A DNA stretch of 64,000 nucleotides from Hyalella azteca. Taxonomy: Eukaryota; Arthropoda; Malacostraca; Amphipoda; Hyalellidae. Made by a program: the position numbers and the translations under genes. The stretch's first letter is position 1; each line of letters opens with the position of its first letter. The stretch lies in the NCBI RefSeq assembly GCF_000764305.2, contig NW_025935765.1:434001-498000 (forward strand). The letters are read 5' to 3'. Below the pieces are notes generated by a model. That model saw only the letters and a list, made by a program, of their open reading frames with translations, did no database searches and was not told the DNA's origin. This document shows, in pieces, positions 35,070-47,830 of this stretch.

Positions 35070-38000
35070 GAATCGGTGACAGGTTTACGAGTCTGACAAC
35101 ATTATTGATGGAATTCTCCACAAGCTCGGTACTGGTTATCCTGCTGGATGCAAATTTTTATACTCTTTAAGGAAAGATTTGCGCGACGATGTTATAAAAT
35201 TCCGACTTAGAAGTAAAAGTTTCGGAAGTTTCACAAATCCACGAATAGTGAAAAATGTTAAAAATTGACATTTCATTGCAAAATTGGCTTAAGAAATAGA
35301 AATCACAATTTCTTATGCGAAGCATCCACTCATAATTTAATGGCGATTGACCCGTTAACATAAAAATAACAGCTATAACAACGACCATGCTCCTATCATG
35401 CTGAACTCATAATGAACGACGATCGCGAATTAATAACCTGGACTCAAAGAAGAAAAAGATCAAAAATAAGAAATAGGAGCCCTGATTACAAAATCAATGT
35501 ACGCGCAGCGTGAGCCAGCGTTGCCGTCATTACCTGTACACGAAGCTGTGAAATAACAGGTCATCTTTCAGTTTCACGGAAGCGTGAAGTAACGGATTAT
35601 TTTTTGTCCTGTAACGTCAAGACTTGAATAACCAGAGAAGGCGTCTTTGATTAAGACGAATGCATTATATTATTGAGATGGCATGAGAAATGCCAAACGC
35701 CATGTACGAATGAATATATGTATAATTGTATAAGCGTAAAAATAAAAGGCAACATTACCAGTCATAAATAACAGCATAACTGCACCTGTAAAGCCACGAA
35801 AAGAATTCCAATGGTTCCCCGTTTTTTCGCAACGGCTTCGCAATGGTTTTTCCAATGAACATCGCACAAAGTAAAATTCTAGGATGAAATTGTTGAAACA
35901 GATTTTCAACTTCATTGTCTAGACACCGTTGTTCGCCTGTCATAACTGTTCGGTGAACAAAAATATCCTGATAATATCTAAATAATATACTGAGATATCT
36001 AAACCAACAACAAAAAAATACGGAAATCCATATAACACATTAATTCCTCAAAAACTCAAAGAAAAAAATTGAACGTAAGGATGAAAAAAAATTAGTTTTA
36101 GTGGAAACGATATACTGGCTGGACCAGCCTGCTGACGGAAGCTTCGAACTAGAATCTACGGCACGACTTGTCCACAAGGTTCGTGTGTCTGTGTCAACGA
36201 AGAGCCGCGGCGGTTGTGGTGGTGTCACCGCTGCTCACTGGCTACCAATTACAGCGCATGCGGTCCAAGAGAATCTCAGTCGATCTAATTACGCGTGTCC
36301 GATACCGACCACTCGTCTCTTGATTGGCCGTCTTAATTGCGTGCGTATTGCGATCATTTGTATTTGGAACACGAACCCTCGCATCTGCAGGCTTCGTCAA
36401 CTTTTCTGGCTCGTTTTCCACAAGAATTTTCACATCGATTATTTGACATTTCTGACGAATAAAACGAGAGAATTTTTATCAATTATTTCTTCCTGAATAG
36501 ATTTTGACCACGAGTGACACACGGATGACCTATAAACTCAAAAGAATTAAGTAAATATATTATGCTATTTATTAGTAGCATGCATTATAAAAATTGAAAA
36601 TTTTCACATCGTGTTAAAAAGTGATCAGAAGTATCATATGCAATTTGCAAAATATTCTCATTGTTAAATATAACCCGAAGAATTGTTTTTGTTATAGACA
36701 TCGCCAGCAAACTATCTGTGTTGCCAAACTTTCAGCGATTCCGTGACACCAAATCGATAAACTCTGGAACCGGACGCGGGAGTCTAAATCAACGCACGAA
36801 TTCCGTTGCGTAAGAGACCGAAAATAAACCGAAGTTAAATTAAAATTGAAATAAAAATTAAAATAAATAGAATTAAACTTAGTGTCTAACTACCATCAGA
36901 TAGCGTTTGTAAATAACGAGATAGGCCGCTAACCAAATTACAGCATCAAAACATAAGCATAGCATAATTTTTCCCTGTTAAAAAACCCTGCACAATTATG
37001 CCGGTGGAATCCTTCATTCATATTGTTATTCAATTTAACATGTCACAAAACCTATGTATGAGCTCCGTCAATGCTGTCATCATTGACTAATTCTAACACT
37101 ACAGATATTCAAATTTATGCATTAGATTTGAACATTGTGCAATGCAAGATTCGTGCCTTTTTGAAGGTGTGAGCCTCATACACATTGTTACAATTTTTCA
37201 GTCACACCCATTAAGCAAGAAAATTGTACTAATTACCCAAGGGCATAATTAACCAATTGATATTCTAACCCTATTGCTAAATTGTACATTTTTGAAAATT
37301 GTATCAAACGGGGTAGTAATGAAAAAATAAATCGAACCTGAACGTTTTGAAGGAGCCATGCACGATTATATTATATATTATATATCATATATATGTATAT
37401 ATCGGATATATAATATATTGCAAGAATTCACAGAGAATTCATATGCAAGAATTCCATAGAGAATTACCTCATTGAAAATCTTCCCTTCCCCCAGAGCGCG
37501 CCGTGACTCACATTACCTGAAGTGCCGCATGTTTATGCGAGGAAACAATCATGCACGACTAGCCTGTTGTTGACGCATGGGGGCACGCGCTAGCCGCTGC
37601 ACTCCTTTGTTTTATAAATAAAGTGTATGACGAAAATTGAAAGCAGCTACTAAGAATTGTGCTGCAATGACCGAGACTCGAAGGATGTTGGATAAACGCA
37701 CGATAGTTTCGACGGTATGCAATTTATGTGATTTACATAAAATAAGATCCGTCGTGGGTATGAACTTAATGTTGACTTCAGTACTGCAGTAAACTGATGT
37801 CACTCAAAATTGGTAAAAAAAATAAATGAGGATGAGCTCAATAAATATGCTTCTTAAAGTATTGGCTAATGGGGCATTTAAAATTATTTGAATATTCATG
37901 CCTTGCTGCTAATCCCATCCAAACATTTCGACGAGCATCGGCAGGGACAAGTCGTGCTTTCGAAGCAGTTTTCATGCGGTTAGTAATAATTTTATTCCAT

Positions 38001-39130
38001 TCTGGACTTTACGAATAATACTCACAAACGTGTTATTAAAATTAGGTAATCAATTCTGTTCTGGATGCATGACTTAAAGCTTCAATATTCAATACTACAG
38101 TTGGGGCCTCATTATTATGCAAATACTTTAGGCCACGATATTCAATACATTATGTTGGGCCTAAATTTTCTTAAACAAGACTTCAATACTAAATTTTTTT
38201 TCTCAGTGAAGAACTTGGTATAAGAATTGTGGACGCTGATTGGAATGTCACATTACTATTACAACTATTACCCCACCATTACATTACTATTTTGCTGCTG
38301 TACGGCCCAGTTTGCAGCCTAGCCTGTAAATGAGAACATTTTCCGAAAAATATATAAATAACTCATAGACATTATTGAGGCAGAAGGAACCATGGTGCAC
38401 TTTAGGATATATTGTGAATTAGATGTACTTTGAATATCATAGTACAGGTACGTTTTCTCAGCGCGTTGCAAGACGCTAAATGAGGAGAAACCCAAAGAGT
38501 GCGCTCTCAAAATTATAGTATAGCTATGGTTCCTTATGGTCAACGGAAATTATCCCGATATAACCTTGTGTTTGATAACGTAGCACCGGATGCAAAAAGA
38601 GCATCTATATAACCCGTTGAGCAGATCCCACAGATTATGAACAATATACCGTCGTGGGCGTAGACTTGCTACAGGGCAGCGAGCTTTACGATGAGCTAAA
38701 CACTTGAGCGACGCCAACATGTAACCATAAATGGGCATCGCGTGGTGCCTTCGAATTTCTTCTCATTGAGGATGCAATATGTTACTAGTCATCAGACGAC
38801 CATATAAGGCTTGCTTGGCGAGTCTACACGCTGACACGTACAAATTACACCCTCGCAACATTCACATTTACTATCCTTGAAGCAATGAAATTCTTAAGCG
38901 AGCTTGCAAAGTTCCTACTCCGGAGTGAAAGAAGAGGAGAATGGTCAATTGCTAGGAACGTGTCATGGGAAGAACTCGAGTGCAAATAATAATTTCGGCC
39001 AAATAAGGGGACACTCCTACGCGCTCCTCACGAGACTCTTGCGAAAATGAAAATGACTTTTTGGGAACGAAGGAAATTTTTTTCGAGTTGGGACCAGATT
39101 TCGTTGCTAAAATGAAATGGTTGTACACTA
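35070..39130. other. Long non-coding stretch
   Basis: A GC-richer patch at 36101-36430 keeps a 131-codon plus-strand frame open (36101-36496, GTG-initiated, no recognised family). An AT dinucleotide tract lies at 37367-37417, followed by a 24-base direct repeat containing GCAAGAATTC. No gene is called. Confidence 0.45.
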
Positions 39131-39295
39131 AAAAAAATATAACTCAGTACTCACTGCAGTGAGTGACAGAGAGAGCATTTTCTCATCGGCGAAAACGTGA
39201 AGTCACGGACGGACGGACAGACAGACGGACGGACAGACGGACATGGCGAGCACAATATAGTGCATTTTTTCCATAAATAAGAAAATGCGCTAAAA
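39131..39295 (+). mobile_element. Helentron-like non-autonomous element, copy D
   Basis: Same order of parts as the other copies: palindrome ACTCACTGCAGTGAGT, left arm changed to GAGCATTTTCTC, GGAC/AGAC core, TGGCGAGCACAATATAG, and right arm AGAAAATGCGC. It lies about 1.4 kb before another copy in the same orientation. Confidence 0.72.
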
Positions 39296-40564
39296 ATACC
39301 CCAATTGTGAAAACAACATCTTTTACGTCGTTTGCAATGTTAAAAAGCGAAAGAAGATTATCTCTTGTAAAAGTATTATTATAGAGCTACGGATTAAAAA
39401 GCCAACAGATGGTTCTGGTGATATCGAATGAAAATTGAAATTTGAGGGAGAAGTAAGAATATTTCTGGAATATGCAAGCAGGCACAAGATGACAATGTTT
39501 ATCAAACCTAGCGGTGGATGTCCCGAACATGTAATGCAGCAGGTCTTTGAAGAGTGACAGACAGCCCATGACACGAAAAAACTCTAGCCACTCTTTATTT
39601 ACTTGAATGATTTTGGCAGCGATCGAAGGCGTAGACTGAAACCGAATAGAATCTCTCCGCAGCGAAATCGATTTTCAATCGGCATCTTTAAAAGAAAGAG
39701 TCCGAGTGAATAAAAAAGCAGAGTTTTGGATAGGGATTTGTTGTATCGAGTTACTTGGGGAGCGCCATCTCCCGCTTTGTTTTGGCAGAAGGCTTGGGGA
39801 GAGCTGACATGTTGACAAGGTGTGGAAACTGGCGTGTCGTGCTGCAGTCAGTTGCAAAAGCGCAACATTTCACAATTCCTGCATAAATATAAGCGAGAAG
39901 AAGCGATTGAGAAAGACTGAGAGGAAGTGTGGATTTTGGAAGCTAAGTAGAACTTCACTGGCAATTAAGAGACTGATCTGGAAGAAATAATGAAATGGAT
40001 TACGGCAATAATTGATATGTGCAACGAAACACATGGTATTAAATATGGCAACAATTAAGGGTACTGATCAGTAAGGGGAATTTGCGAAATCTGATAGCGA
40101 CTCATGAAAACGTCAAGATAACAAGAGTTCTGGCTATTCTTGGTAAACGAGAATGATCTCCTGTGAAATGTATTATCATAGAGTCATGAATTGATAGGCC
40201 AACAGTTAGACGTTAAACTCAAGGGTTATTAAAACATGTAAGTTCCATAATAAATGTTCTACTTCAAACAAATTAAACCTAAAACGATTCTATAGAGTTG
40301 CTCCGGCTTAACCTATCTAAGGGAATCAAAGTTTAATCAGGAAAATCGATCGTCTTTTATAGGGATTCCTTGACAAGCTGTCCGACACCAAGGGTGCCAA
40401 TGAGGGAGTCGCCGTTGATCGTAAAAAATGCGTCTATTTTGAGGAGCTTGTCATCGATGAGCGAGACCGATAGAAATGAGCCGGAACTTGGCGGCTACGA
40501 GGAGAAATATCACGTGTCTTGACTTGACTAGAGTTGGACTCAACGAATCGTGAAGGTAGGAAAG
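39296..40564. other. Non-coding stretch between two element copies
   Basis: No ORF with protein character and no other repeat was recognised. Confidence 0.5.
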
Positions 40565-40720
40565 AAAAAATATAACTCAGTACTCACGGCAGTGAGTGAC
40601 AGAGAGCTCATTTTCTCGTCGACGAAAACGTGAATTCACGGACAGACGGACGGTCAGACAGACAGACACAGACGGACATGACGAGCACAATAGAGCATTT
40701 TTTCAATAAATGAGAAAAAA
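40565..40720 (+). mobile_element. Helentron-like non-autonomous element, copy E (decayed right arm)
   Basis: The left part is intact apart from one change at the palindrome centre (CACGGCAG) and one in the arm (GCTCATTTTCTC). The right arm has decayed to GAGAAAAAAGTCTC, so the subterminal inverted repeat no longer pairs well. Confidence 0.68.
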
Positions 40721-42904
40721 GTCTCAAATCAAAAGAAAAAAATTAAAAAAAAGTGTAAATTAGAATAGGAATAACGTAAAAAGTCTCTGAAATTAGGAAA
40801 TATAAGAATGAAATAGTAACTACGGCATTTAATAAAATAAACTTATATCACGAGAAGACAAAGATTCGGAATATAAGATGAATCAGGTATGAATGGAGAT
40901 GACAAATCTCTACTTCAAAACGAAAGAACATACCCCACAACACGGTTTCGATAGCTAGACAAGTGTGAACGAACAGAACAGGAATCAAATTTATAATCAT
41001 TTATGAAGAAGTTGAATTAAAAAAATTCTGATACCAGCTCACATTTCTAGGCAAAGCAGATATTGCTTACATATTCGATTATTTACTACTGTATTTGCTT
41101 GAGTTCTAACTAAACTCGCGTTTTATCAGTATCAATAGTTTCATTTAAAAGGAAGTTATCCACAGAACAGAATTGCAGATTTAAAATGAATGGAGTGATA
41201 ATGACTTATTAGCCATAAAATACTGAAAGCATAGCACCGATCAGTTTGCCACATGTTATAAAATAGAACGCATGTTCACATGAAAGACTTGTTAAGATCA
41301 AAACAAGAAGTTACTCCCGCTTCTTATTCGCTCTGATTCTCATTATACGAGACAAATAACGGTTCCTGAGCACAACTGTTTTATGTTGTGAGTTCAATCA
41401 ACGTTCGTAATGCGAAACTTGGTCATTTCATCGGCAATATTAAGTATAGTGTAGTACGTCAGTATTATAATTTCGTAGTGATAACAAATATTGATCGTGT
41501 GTTTTTCGTATATCAACAATATCGATCATGAAACTGAGAATTAAATTAGAACGGCGAATGTAATTCGAGAAGAGAAGGCAGAGGGGCGGCGTGGCAAAAG
41601 ATCAGTGCGCATGAAGCGACGCCGTGCAGGTCTCGTCAAATAAACAATTCAAAGCGCACGGTGCGCGCGACAGCGGCCCTGAGGGGTAAAAAATCGTGAG
41701 CCAAGGGCGGCAGACGAACCGAGAACCGGGGTTCAAAATAAAGCGAGTTCGTGAATACAAACATTTCTCGTAGATTCTCAGAACATTTATTGACAAAGAA
41801 ATATTTCCCCAGATTTTTTCCAACTGAGAATATCAGACTATAAAATCATCAAAAGATTTATTGCCATTGAAATCAAACGGTCCCACTCGACTTGCCCTGA
41901 ATCAAACGGTCCCACTCTCCTGAACTGAGGTTGATGGAGAGCTGAGTCAAAGGAGTCTATATAAACTCACTTTAATTGACCATTTTACATTCGCTAGATG
42001 CAGATTCCGTTCGATTCTGAGACTGATAAATTCATTTACGTAATCGCTACAACACAGATCATCAACGCGAACTACACCCCGTGACTCTGCTACGAAAATC
42101 AGGATAAATTTAAACTTTAGAGCTACACAGTAACGAATCTTACGGCAAAAGGCTTCCAACAATCGAAGCACAATCTCAAACAAGCTAACAGAGACTGACG
42201 CGTCAATGGAGTTCGTTGAAGCGAAATGCACCAAAACAGCCGTTTGGAAATGGCAATTCAATTTTGACGAAATCGGACGAGCGAGTCCATCGCCTGATCC
42301 GACGGCCGAGATGCAACTTCGGAAGCATCCACGAGAAATGCAAGAAGTTAATTCGATGGCGTTGTGAAAAATGCGCAAATCTGAGACGGTAACAATCATA
42401 TTACATTTGGGGGTCGTTCTTTACGCTCTTGAAGTTTCTATTATTGTCCATTGCCATTTCATTATTCCTAATTAGGATTCCCTCATACATTGAATAAAAC
42501 AGAAATTGAATTTTTGGGATAATGAAGGCATTTATCGAATAATTTACATTTTGCATTTGATTACTGTCAAAAGTTTGAAGTTGATAAAAAATGATAATTG
42601 ATTAAAGTGATATGTAGAGGCCTTCTTGCCTAAAGGCATATAAAATTTCACGTTAAGATATAGTTGCGTTTTAACTAATTTTATCGTGAACCAATTTCGA
42701 AATCTAGCTTTTTAAAAGTGGAATCCCTTTTTTATGAAGTAAAAAAATCCACCGAACGGTTCGTAAAATAAAAAAAATCAAATTTTGGAGGTGAAATGAT
42801 CGAGTCAGAGCAACATGTGAGACAATTAGAAATGCCACGACAATAGACTGGAAGGATCTTACAAGAAATTATTTTTGTACAAGATTTGTGGTTGATGGAC
42901 GTAC
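40721..42904. other. Probable intron or downstream region of the exon at 42905
   Basis: A CpG-richer patch lies at 41570-41720. A minus-strand open frame of 150 codons (41947-42399) is the longest outside the Tweedle gene, but it shows no recognisable domain and I could not find splice sites supporting it as an exon. Confidence 0.35.
41871..41917. repeat. 18-base direct repeat, 29-bp period
   Basis: AATCAAACGGTCCCACTC occurs at 41871-41888 and again at 41900-41917, a small tandem duplication. Confidence 0.75.
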
Positions 42905-43211
42905 CTGATCCAAGAACTGCATAACGGGCAGCGCCGATGACGACAACATTTGGGAGGCGATGGAGGATGGCAACTGCGCCAAGTGCGGGAAGGTATGATG
43001 TTGTTGCTGGTGCGCGACTGCGGCGGCAGCAACTGCTACTGCAGGTGAAGTAGGTAGCACAGAGTAGGGAGAAGAAACGTATGTTTGAGGAGAGAATGAA
43101 GCAGCGCCAGGGATGGAAGTGAAGGCAGAAGCGCTGGGGTGAAGAGCGGAGAAGAAAGTAGGAGCACCGCAGTAGACTTCAGAGAGCGGTCTCTTCATCA
43201 CGAGACGCGGG
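42905..43211 (-). CDS. Internal exon, Ala/Ser/Gln/His-rich protein, unassigned
   Basis: Seen: the minus strand has acceptor TTGGCTTGCAG just before 43211, an open frame of about 102 codons and a strong donor CAG|GTACGT at 42905/42904. The peptide begins PRLVMKRPLSEVYCGAP and continues Ser/Pro/Ala-rich with Tyr and Phe. It then has an alanine run and HQQQHH, and ends VMQFLDQ in phase 0. Third positions are C/G-rich, unlike the surrounding DNA. Inferred: a coding exon from a low-complexity linker, of the kind found in RNA-binding and transcription regulators. A KRPL-containing segment after the zinc fingers of muscleblind-type proteins is one weak resemblance. I do not assign a name. Neighbouring exons were not found, so the gene probably extends past large introns. 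Confidence 0.7.
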
Positions 43212-46200
43212 CTGCAAGCCAACTCTGCGAGTATCAGTTACACGGAAATGAAAAGAAAGAATATCGCTAATCGAGGAAGTAAGGAAAATTGCTAATGAGT
43301 ACACCAAAGCAATAGCAAGTACGAGCCAACAGTGGTAGCTCTCAAATCCCGAGAAAATTAAAAAAATTCTAGGTAGTAAAAAATACCATAGAAGTCAAGA
43401 AGACATGAATAAATGAGAGTTCAGGAGAATAGTGGATTGGAAATAAGGGATTTAGAATAATTGCGAGGACTCACTTATTGGAATAAGTTGACCGTTGAAC
43501 AGTGAAAGAGAGAAGCACCGTTGTTTATATTTTTCACGATTTTTATGTAATGCGCTAGGAAATTCGCTAGATTCGTTTTTCATAAGCGGATCTTGGGAAC
43601 ACTTTGAGAACTTTCCGTTATCTGTTGAAAGCACCTTTGCACTTTAAAAGAAGTATTTAATAAATTCACGACTCTACAAAATGAGTAAAAGGACTTTTCA
43701 AAACTCACAACTTCTTTTCTGCGCAACTTTCTTTGCGTTTTTATCTATCGGTCACGCTGATTACGAAGATTGGTCGTCTGAAAGAAAGAAACACATTTTA
43801 AGTTAATGAACATTCCCACTGCTAATAAAATTCTAACATGAGAATGTTTTGTTGAATGATACAGAATAAATTGAGAATTTAGAGGCAGAGAATTTAGATG
43901 AAAAGGATGATAGAAGAATGAAAATTTTCTAGTGGACAAAGAGAATGCGATAATTCAGCCACGTAATTATGTCTAAATAATTATTCCGTCGAATAACTTT
44001 CAACATTTTGTAATGAAACTATCGTTGAACATTGATCAAAACTAAAGGAAACAAAATTTTATTTATTGTGAACTTTTAATTTGGAAAACGTGATTATCTA
44101 TTAAATATTGAGCACAACTATAAATCTTGAGATGTAGAGGCAAATAAAGTCCCCATATACACTACCAAATTTTCAATGGATGAATGATTTATTTCAAAAT
44201 AAAAAAATTGTACAGCTGTTTTAAAATATATTTAAATAAATACTTTAATTTCAACATACCTATAACAATAATTTTACCTCGCAAAATAAAGTAACAATAT
44301 ATAAATGCTACGTTATCATCTTCCGGTAAAATCGGTCGCAATTTCTTGCAGGGAGTAGCGCGCTGCATTTGGCGTTGGTTGAAGAGGTGCCAAGTCGAGA
44401 CCGTGGCTCGTAAACTTATCTCGAGCAGACCACGGCTCCATGAGGAGCAATTTGCAAGTGACATGAGTTTATCACTTGAGACAGTCGACCACGCCATTAC
44501 TTTATCGCGAGGCGAACAAAAATAAACTTTTGGCAGCGAAACTTCTGCTGGGAACGATCAAATTTTTCACCAAATACACTGGCAGGCGTCGAAGAACTGA
44601 AGCTGAAATGGCCGTGTGTTGAATGTTGATGTTTATGAGCAGATTTTTCTTGCACAGAAAGTTTCTAACTACCTTTGAAATTAATCATATTTATGTTTCA
44701 ATTTATTTTCATTAAATTTTTAAATGAAATGATAATTTTGTATTTATTTTTGATTAAATTTTGGAACGGGCGGTGTCACGACTAAACCCTATAAGAACAT
44801 TAGACGTTGGAAAGCGTCCGTGTGCGAATTTGTGAAATTATTTTCATTAACAAGGGAACCAAGGAAGTTTAAAACTGGTTCACATATATAACCAGTACAA
44901 TCAACTCGTATGTTCCAAAATTAATAATTCTACTTTTATGTTCTCAAACTTATTGGAAACGCAGAAGTTCTCAATAAATTTGAATCTTAAACTCCAGCAT
45001 TACTAGCCTCGTCAAGCATTAAAAATTTGTTACAAATGTGTTAAAATATTTAATAATTAGAAAAATAAAGCCCATAAGTTAGAGTATAACTATAAAAAAT
45101 TCAAATCCTATTGTTGAGAAAAGAATATTGTTTTTTAATGCATTGTATCAAAATGAACTAAAGCAGCATTATAAATTGAGTTTAAATCTAAAACTAAATA
45201 TTCTTTAAAAAGAATATTTATGAACAAGGAGTCTATCGACAAAGACAAAGTTGTTCAACACTCCCACTGCACACCACAAAATTGTGAGCGATTGGTTTCC
45301 AAAGTTTACACTACTGGCTTGCATGAGGTTGGAATTTAGTATATGGGAGCTACTAAAAGCTCATCGCGTTAGCCTCTCATAACTGGATAAAAGCACAGCA
45401 TTGATGCAATTACCAGGCTCCTACCAACCACATTTTGCAAGCTAATTCTCTACCCAACAAAGTTTCCATACAATGCTTGCCTTCAGAGTTACGGGAAGTT
45501 ACTCGTATTTCATTTTTATATTTTCTAAGCCAACGTGAGATCGAAGAAGACAACTTAAAGTGCAAGTATAGTCAGTTAATGAAATTAAAATCGAAAAAAA
45601 AAACATTTGAACACAAATGACTCTATCCAGACAAATCCTATTATAGTTTGCAAAATAATAGTTCACGTCCTCAGCTGGTATGGAATTAGTATATTGTGTA
45701 GAATAGCACAATAGAGTGAAAGCAAGGCTCTATGTGAACAGTATATCTTAGCACTGTAAAATAGACATGATTAGAATCCTAAGGTTTACGGTTAGGAAAT
45801 TGCGGTACCAATTTACAATTTATAAAAAAAATTGTTGGACCAAAGAGCTGATTGACTTCCGCACTTAAATATTTCAATACATTTTTGTTCCTGATTTGGT
45901 ACATCCTATTTATTACACCACAGCTTCACATATCAATTAACGCCGGACACATTCTGTACATTAATTTAAATTTGTAAGTAAATAACGCAATTCACGTAGG
46001 TTTATCCTAATTGTAAATATGTGAGCACCTCAATAATACGAACACAAAAATAGAAAGAAATTCTTATAAAATAATTCAAGATCAGCAGTTATATGGAGTA
46101 TCATGCTGCTGCGAGAGGTAGTTGTAGGTAAACATTGACATTAGTTTATTTTTGTTAGAAATTAATGCACATGCTGTGGTGAGAGCTATAAAGCCCGGAA

Positions 46201-47629
46201 TGGCAATTTCATGTCGGCTACAGTTAGGAAATTAATGATAAACACATAAACAGAAACACCGTAATTTTGGGTGGTTCTCTGAAGCTTCGAATGTATCCCA
46301 ATGGATCGCTGTGAGTATCGAGAGTGCTTCAGTTCTTCGCTTCTCATTACATCAAAGATAGGCTGCAATGCAGGCGCTCTCAGCGTTCTCATATGACAGA
46401 TACAGACCGCTTTGTACTCCTGTAATTGCTCTCATTTCGAATTATGAATCATTCGGCGCCGAAAAGTGTGAATTTTTAAAAACTTCTGCACAAATTGAGC
46501 GGCAGCGAACTATAATGAGATACAGGGTACCCAGGAGTCGAAGTCCGTCCTATGCTGTACGGGGACTGCACTGTTAAAACTCTGAGCATAAACCATGTTG
46601 GGAATTCAGTAATTATGGTTTCAAAAGTTCCAGTGTCAAAACCATCAAATTACCGCCGAGTAGATTGGCAAACATACAGTTCGCGTTTTGCCTCGTCAAA
46701 TGCGGAGCAAAAACTTGTTCATGAAAGAAATACCATCGGATCAAATGCCGTGATGCGTTGTTAGCAAGGGGAAAAAATGATGTTATTCATGTCAGGGAGC
46801 TGATTGAAATTGCGTTCGCTCTGATACGAAAAACTAAATAGAAATCGCTTCCAGGGTGAACACCGCTAACCGTATTATATTATAGCAATAGATTATATTT
46901 GTAACTACATGTTTATGAAATATTACAGAAATTCACTGTAAGAAATTGACTAAATGATTTTTATTGTACTATTCTTTTGAGACGTGAAAAAATGCATAGA
47001 GAAGATTCATTACCATAACGCGTGCGGAGTGATTGTGCTAGACCAGAATAACATTACATGACTAACGAGTATGTCAGAAAGCTAGTCTCGCTGAGTGATG
47101 CTAAGCACATTAAAGTGCGTAAATCGAAAGCAGGTTTTCAAACTTGTCGATTCATTTCAATTCAAGCAGGACTTGGCAAAATCGTGGGCAAACCATAAGC
47201 CTTTACAACGTCACACCGAGAATTTTTTTAACTTCGAACGTGCCATCAAAACGAATTTAAGTTTAACAAATTAAGTTTCGATATTAAGTTTTGACAGGTC
47301 AATCCAGGCCTAATTTTCAATACCGAAGATATCATACTATACTATCTAAATTGGACGTCAACGATCTTGGATGCAATTTAAGAGCTAAATACAGGCCATC
47401 AAGTAATTTTTAATGATCAAACTCAACTCTAAAATCTAATTTTAGCTTAGGATTACTGGGTAAGTTTTACACAACTCAGCACAAAATTCTTTCAAATCAG
47501 TTCCACTATTAAAATATAATATCAGTGATTATTACCAGTATGTTTATACTAGAATAATCACTAATATATATCAGTGATTATTACTAGTATAATTCATATA
47601 TTTATATCACTTCCACTATCAAAATATAA
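43212..47629. other. Probable intron or upstream region of the exon at 42905-43211
   Basis: AT-rich apart from the island at 44290-44530 and a patch at 46180-46760 with two short plus-strand frames that I could not support. No repeat was recognised. Confidence 0.4.
44290..44530. other. Coding-like island, strand unresolved
   Basis: The minus strand is open for 102 codons (44189-44497, starting MAWSTVSSDKLMSLANCSSW). The plus strand is open from about 44318 to TAA near 44525 (containing GRNFLQGVARCIWRWLKRC and SDMSLSLETVDHAITLSRG). Both look protein-like in a GC-richer patch, so I cannot choose. No family was recognised. Confidence 0.25.
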
Positions 47630-47830
47630 TACGAGTCGGTAGGTAGAGCAAAAGCCTCACAGTTATAGCTTCAAGTAAGCGATATCGCGAGTTCCAGCCC
47701 AGCAAACCCCTGGGCTTGGGTCAACAGTTCTCTGGTTTGCAGTTACACATCGCAGCCAACCGCTAAACTACCACTCTAGTCTGCATGGCAACGGTGCCAT
47801 CAACCTGAAAGACCAACGAAATATCTAGCC
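47630..47830 (+). mobile_element. tRNA-derived SINE-like sequence
   Basis: GAGTCGGTAGGTAGAGC (from 47632) resembles a tRNA A box and D loop (CTCAGTCGGTAGAGC). GCGAGTTCCAGCCC about 50 bases later fits the B box consensus (GTTCCAGCC). A non-tRNA body follows with TGGGCTTGGGTCAACAG and GGCAACGGTGCCATC and ends near CAACCTGAAAGACC. A SINE is the best fit; it is not a functional tRNA gene because no acceptor stem pairs. Confidence 0.5.

Noticed and set aside
36101..36496. 131-codon plus-strand frame
   Set aside because: It begins at GTG rather than ATG, partly follows a GC-richer patch, and its second half drifts into AT-driven hydrophobic sequence without recognisable features.
41947..42399. 150-codon minus-strand ORF near the Ala/Gln-rich exon
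   Set aside because: No domain, no splice signals that I could pair with the neighbouring exon, and no clear codon bias. It is kept only as a note in the region entry.
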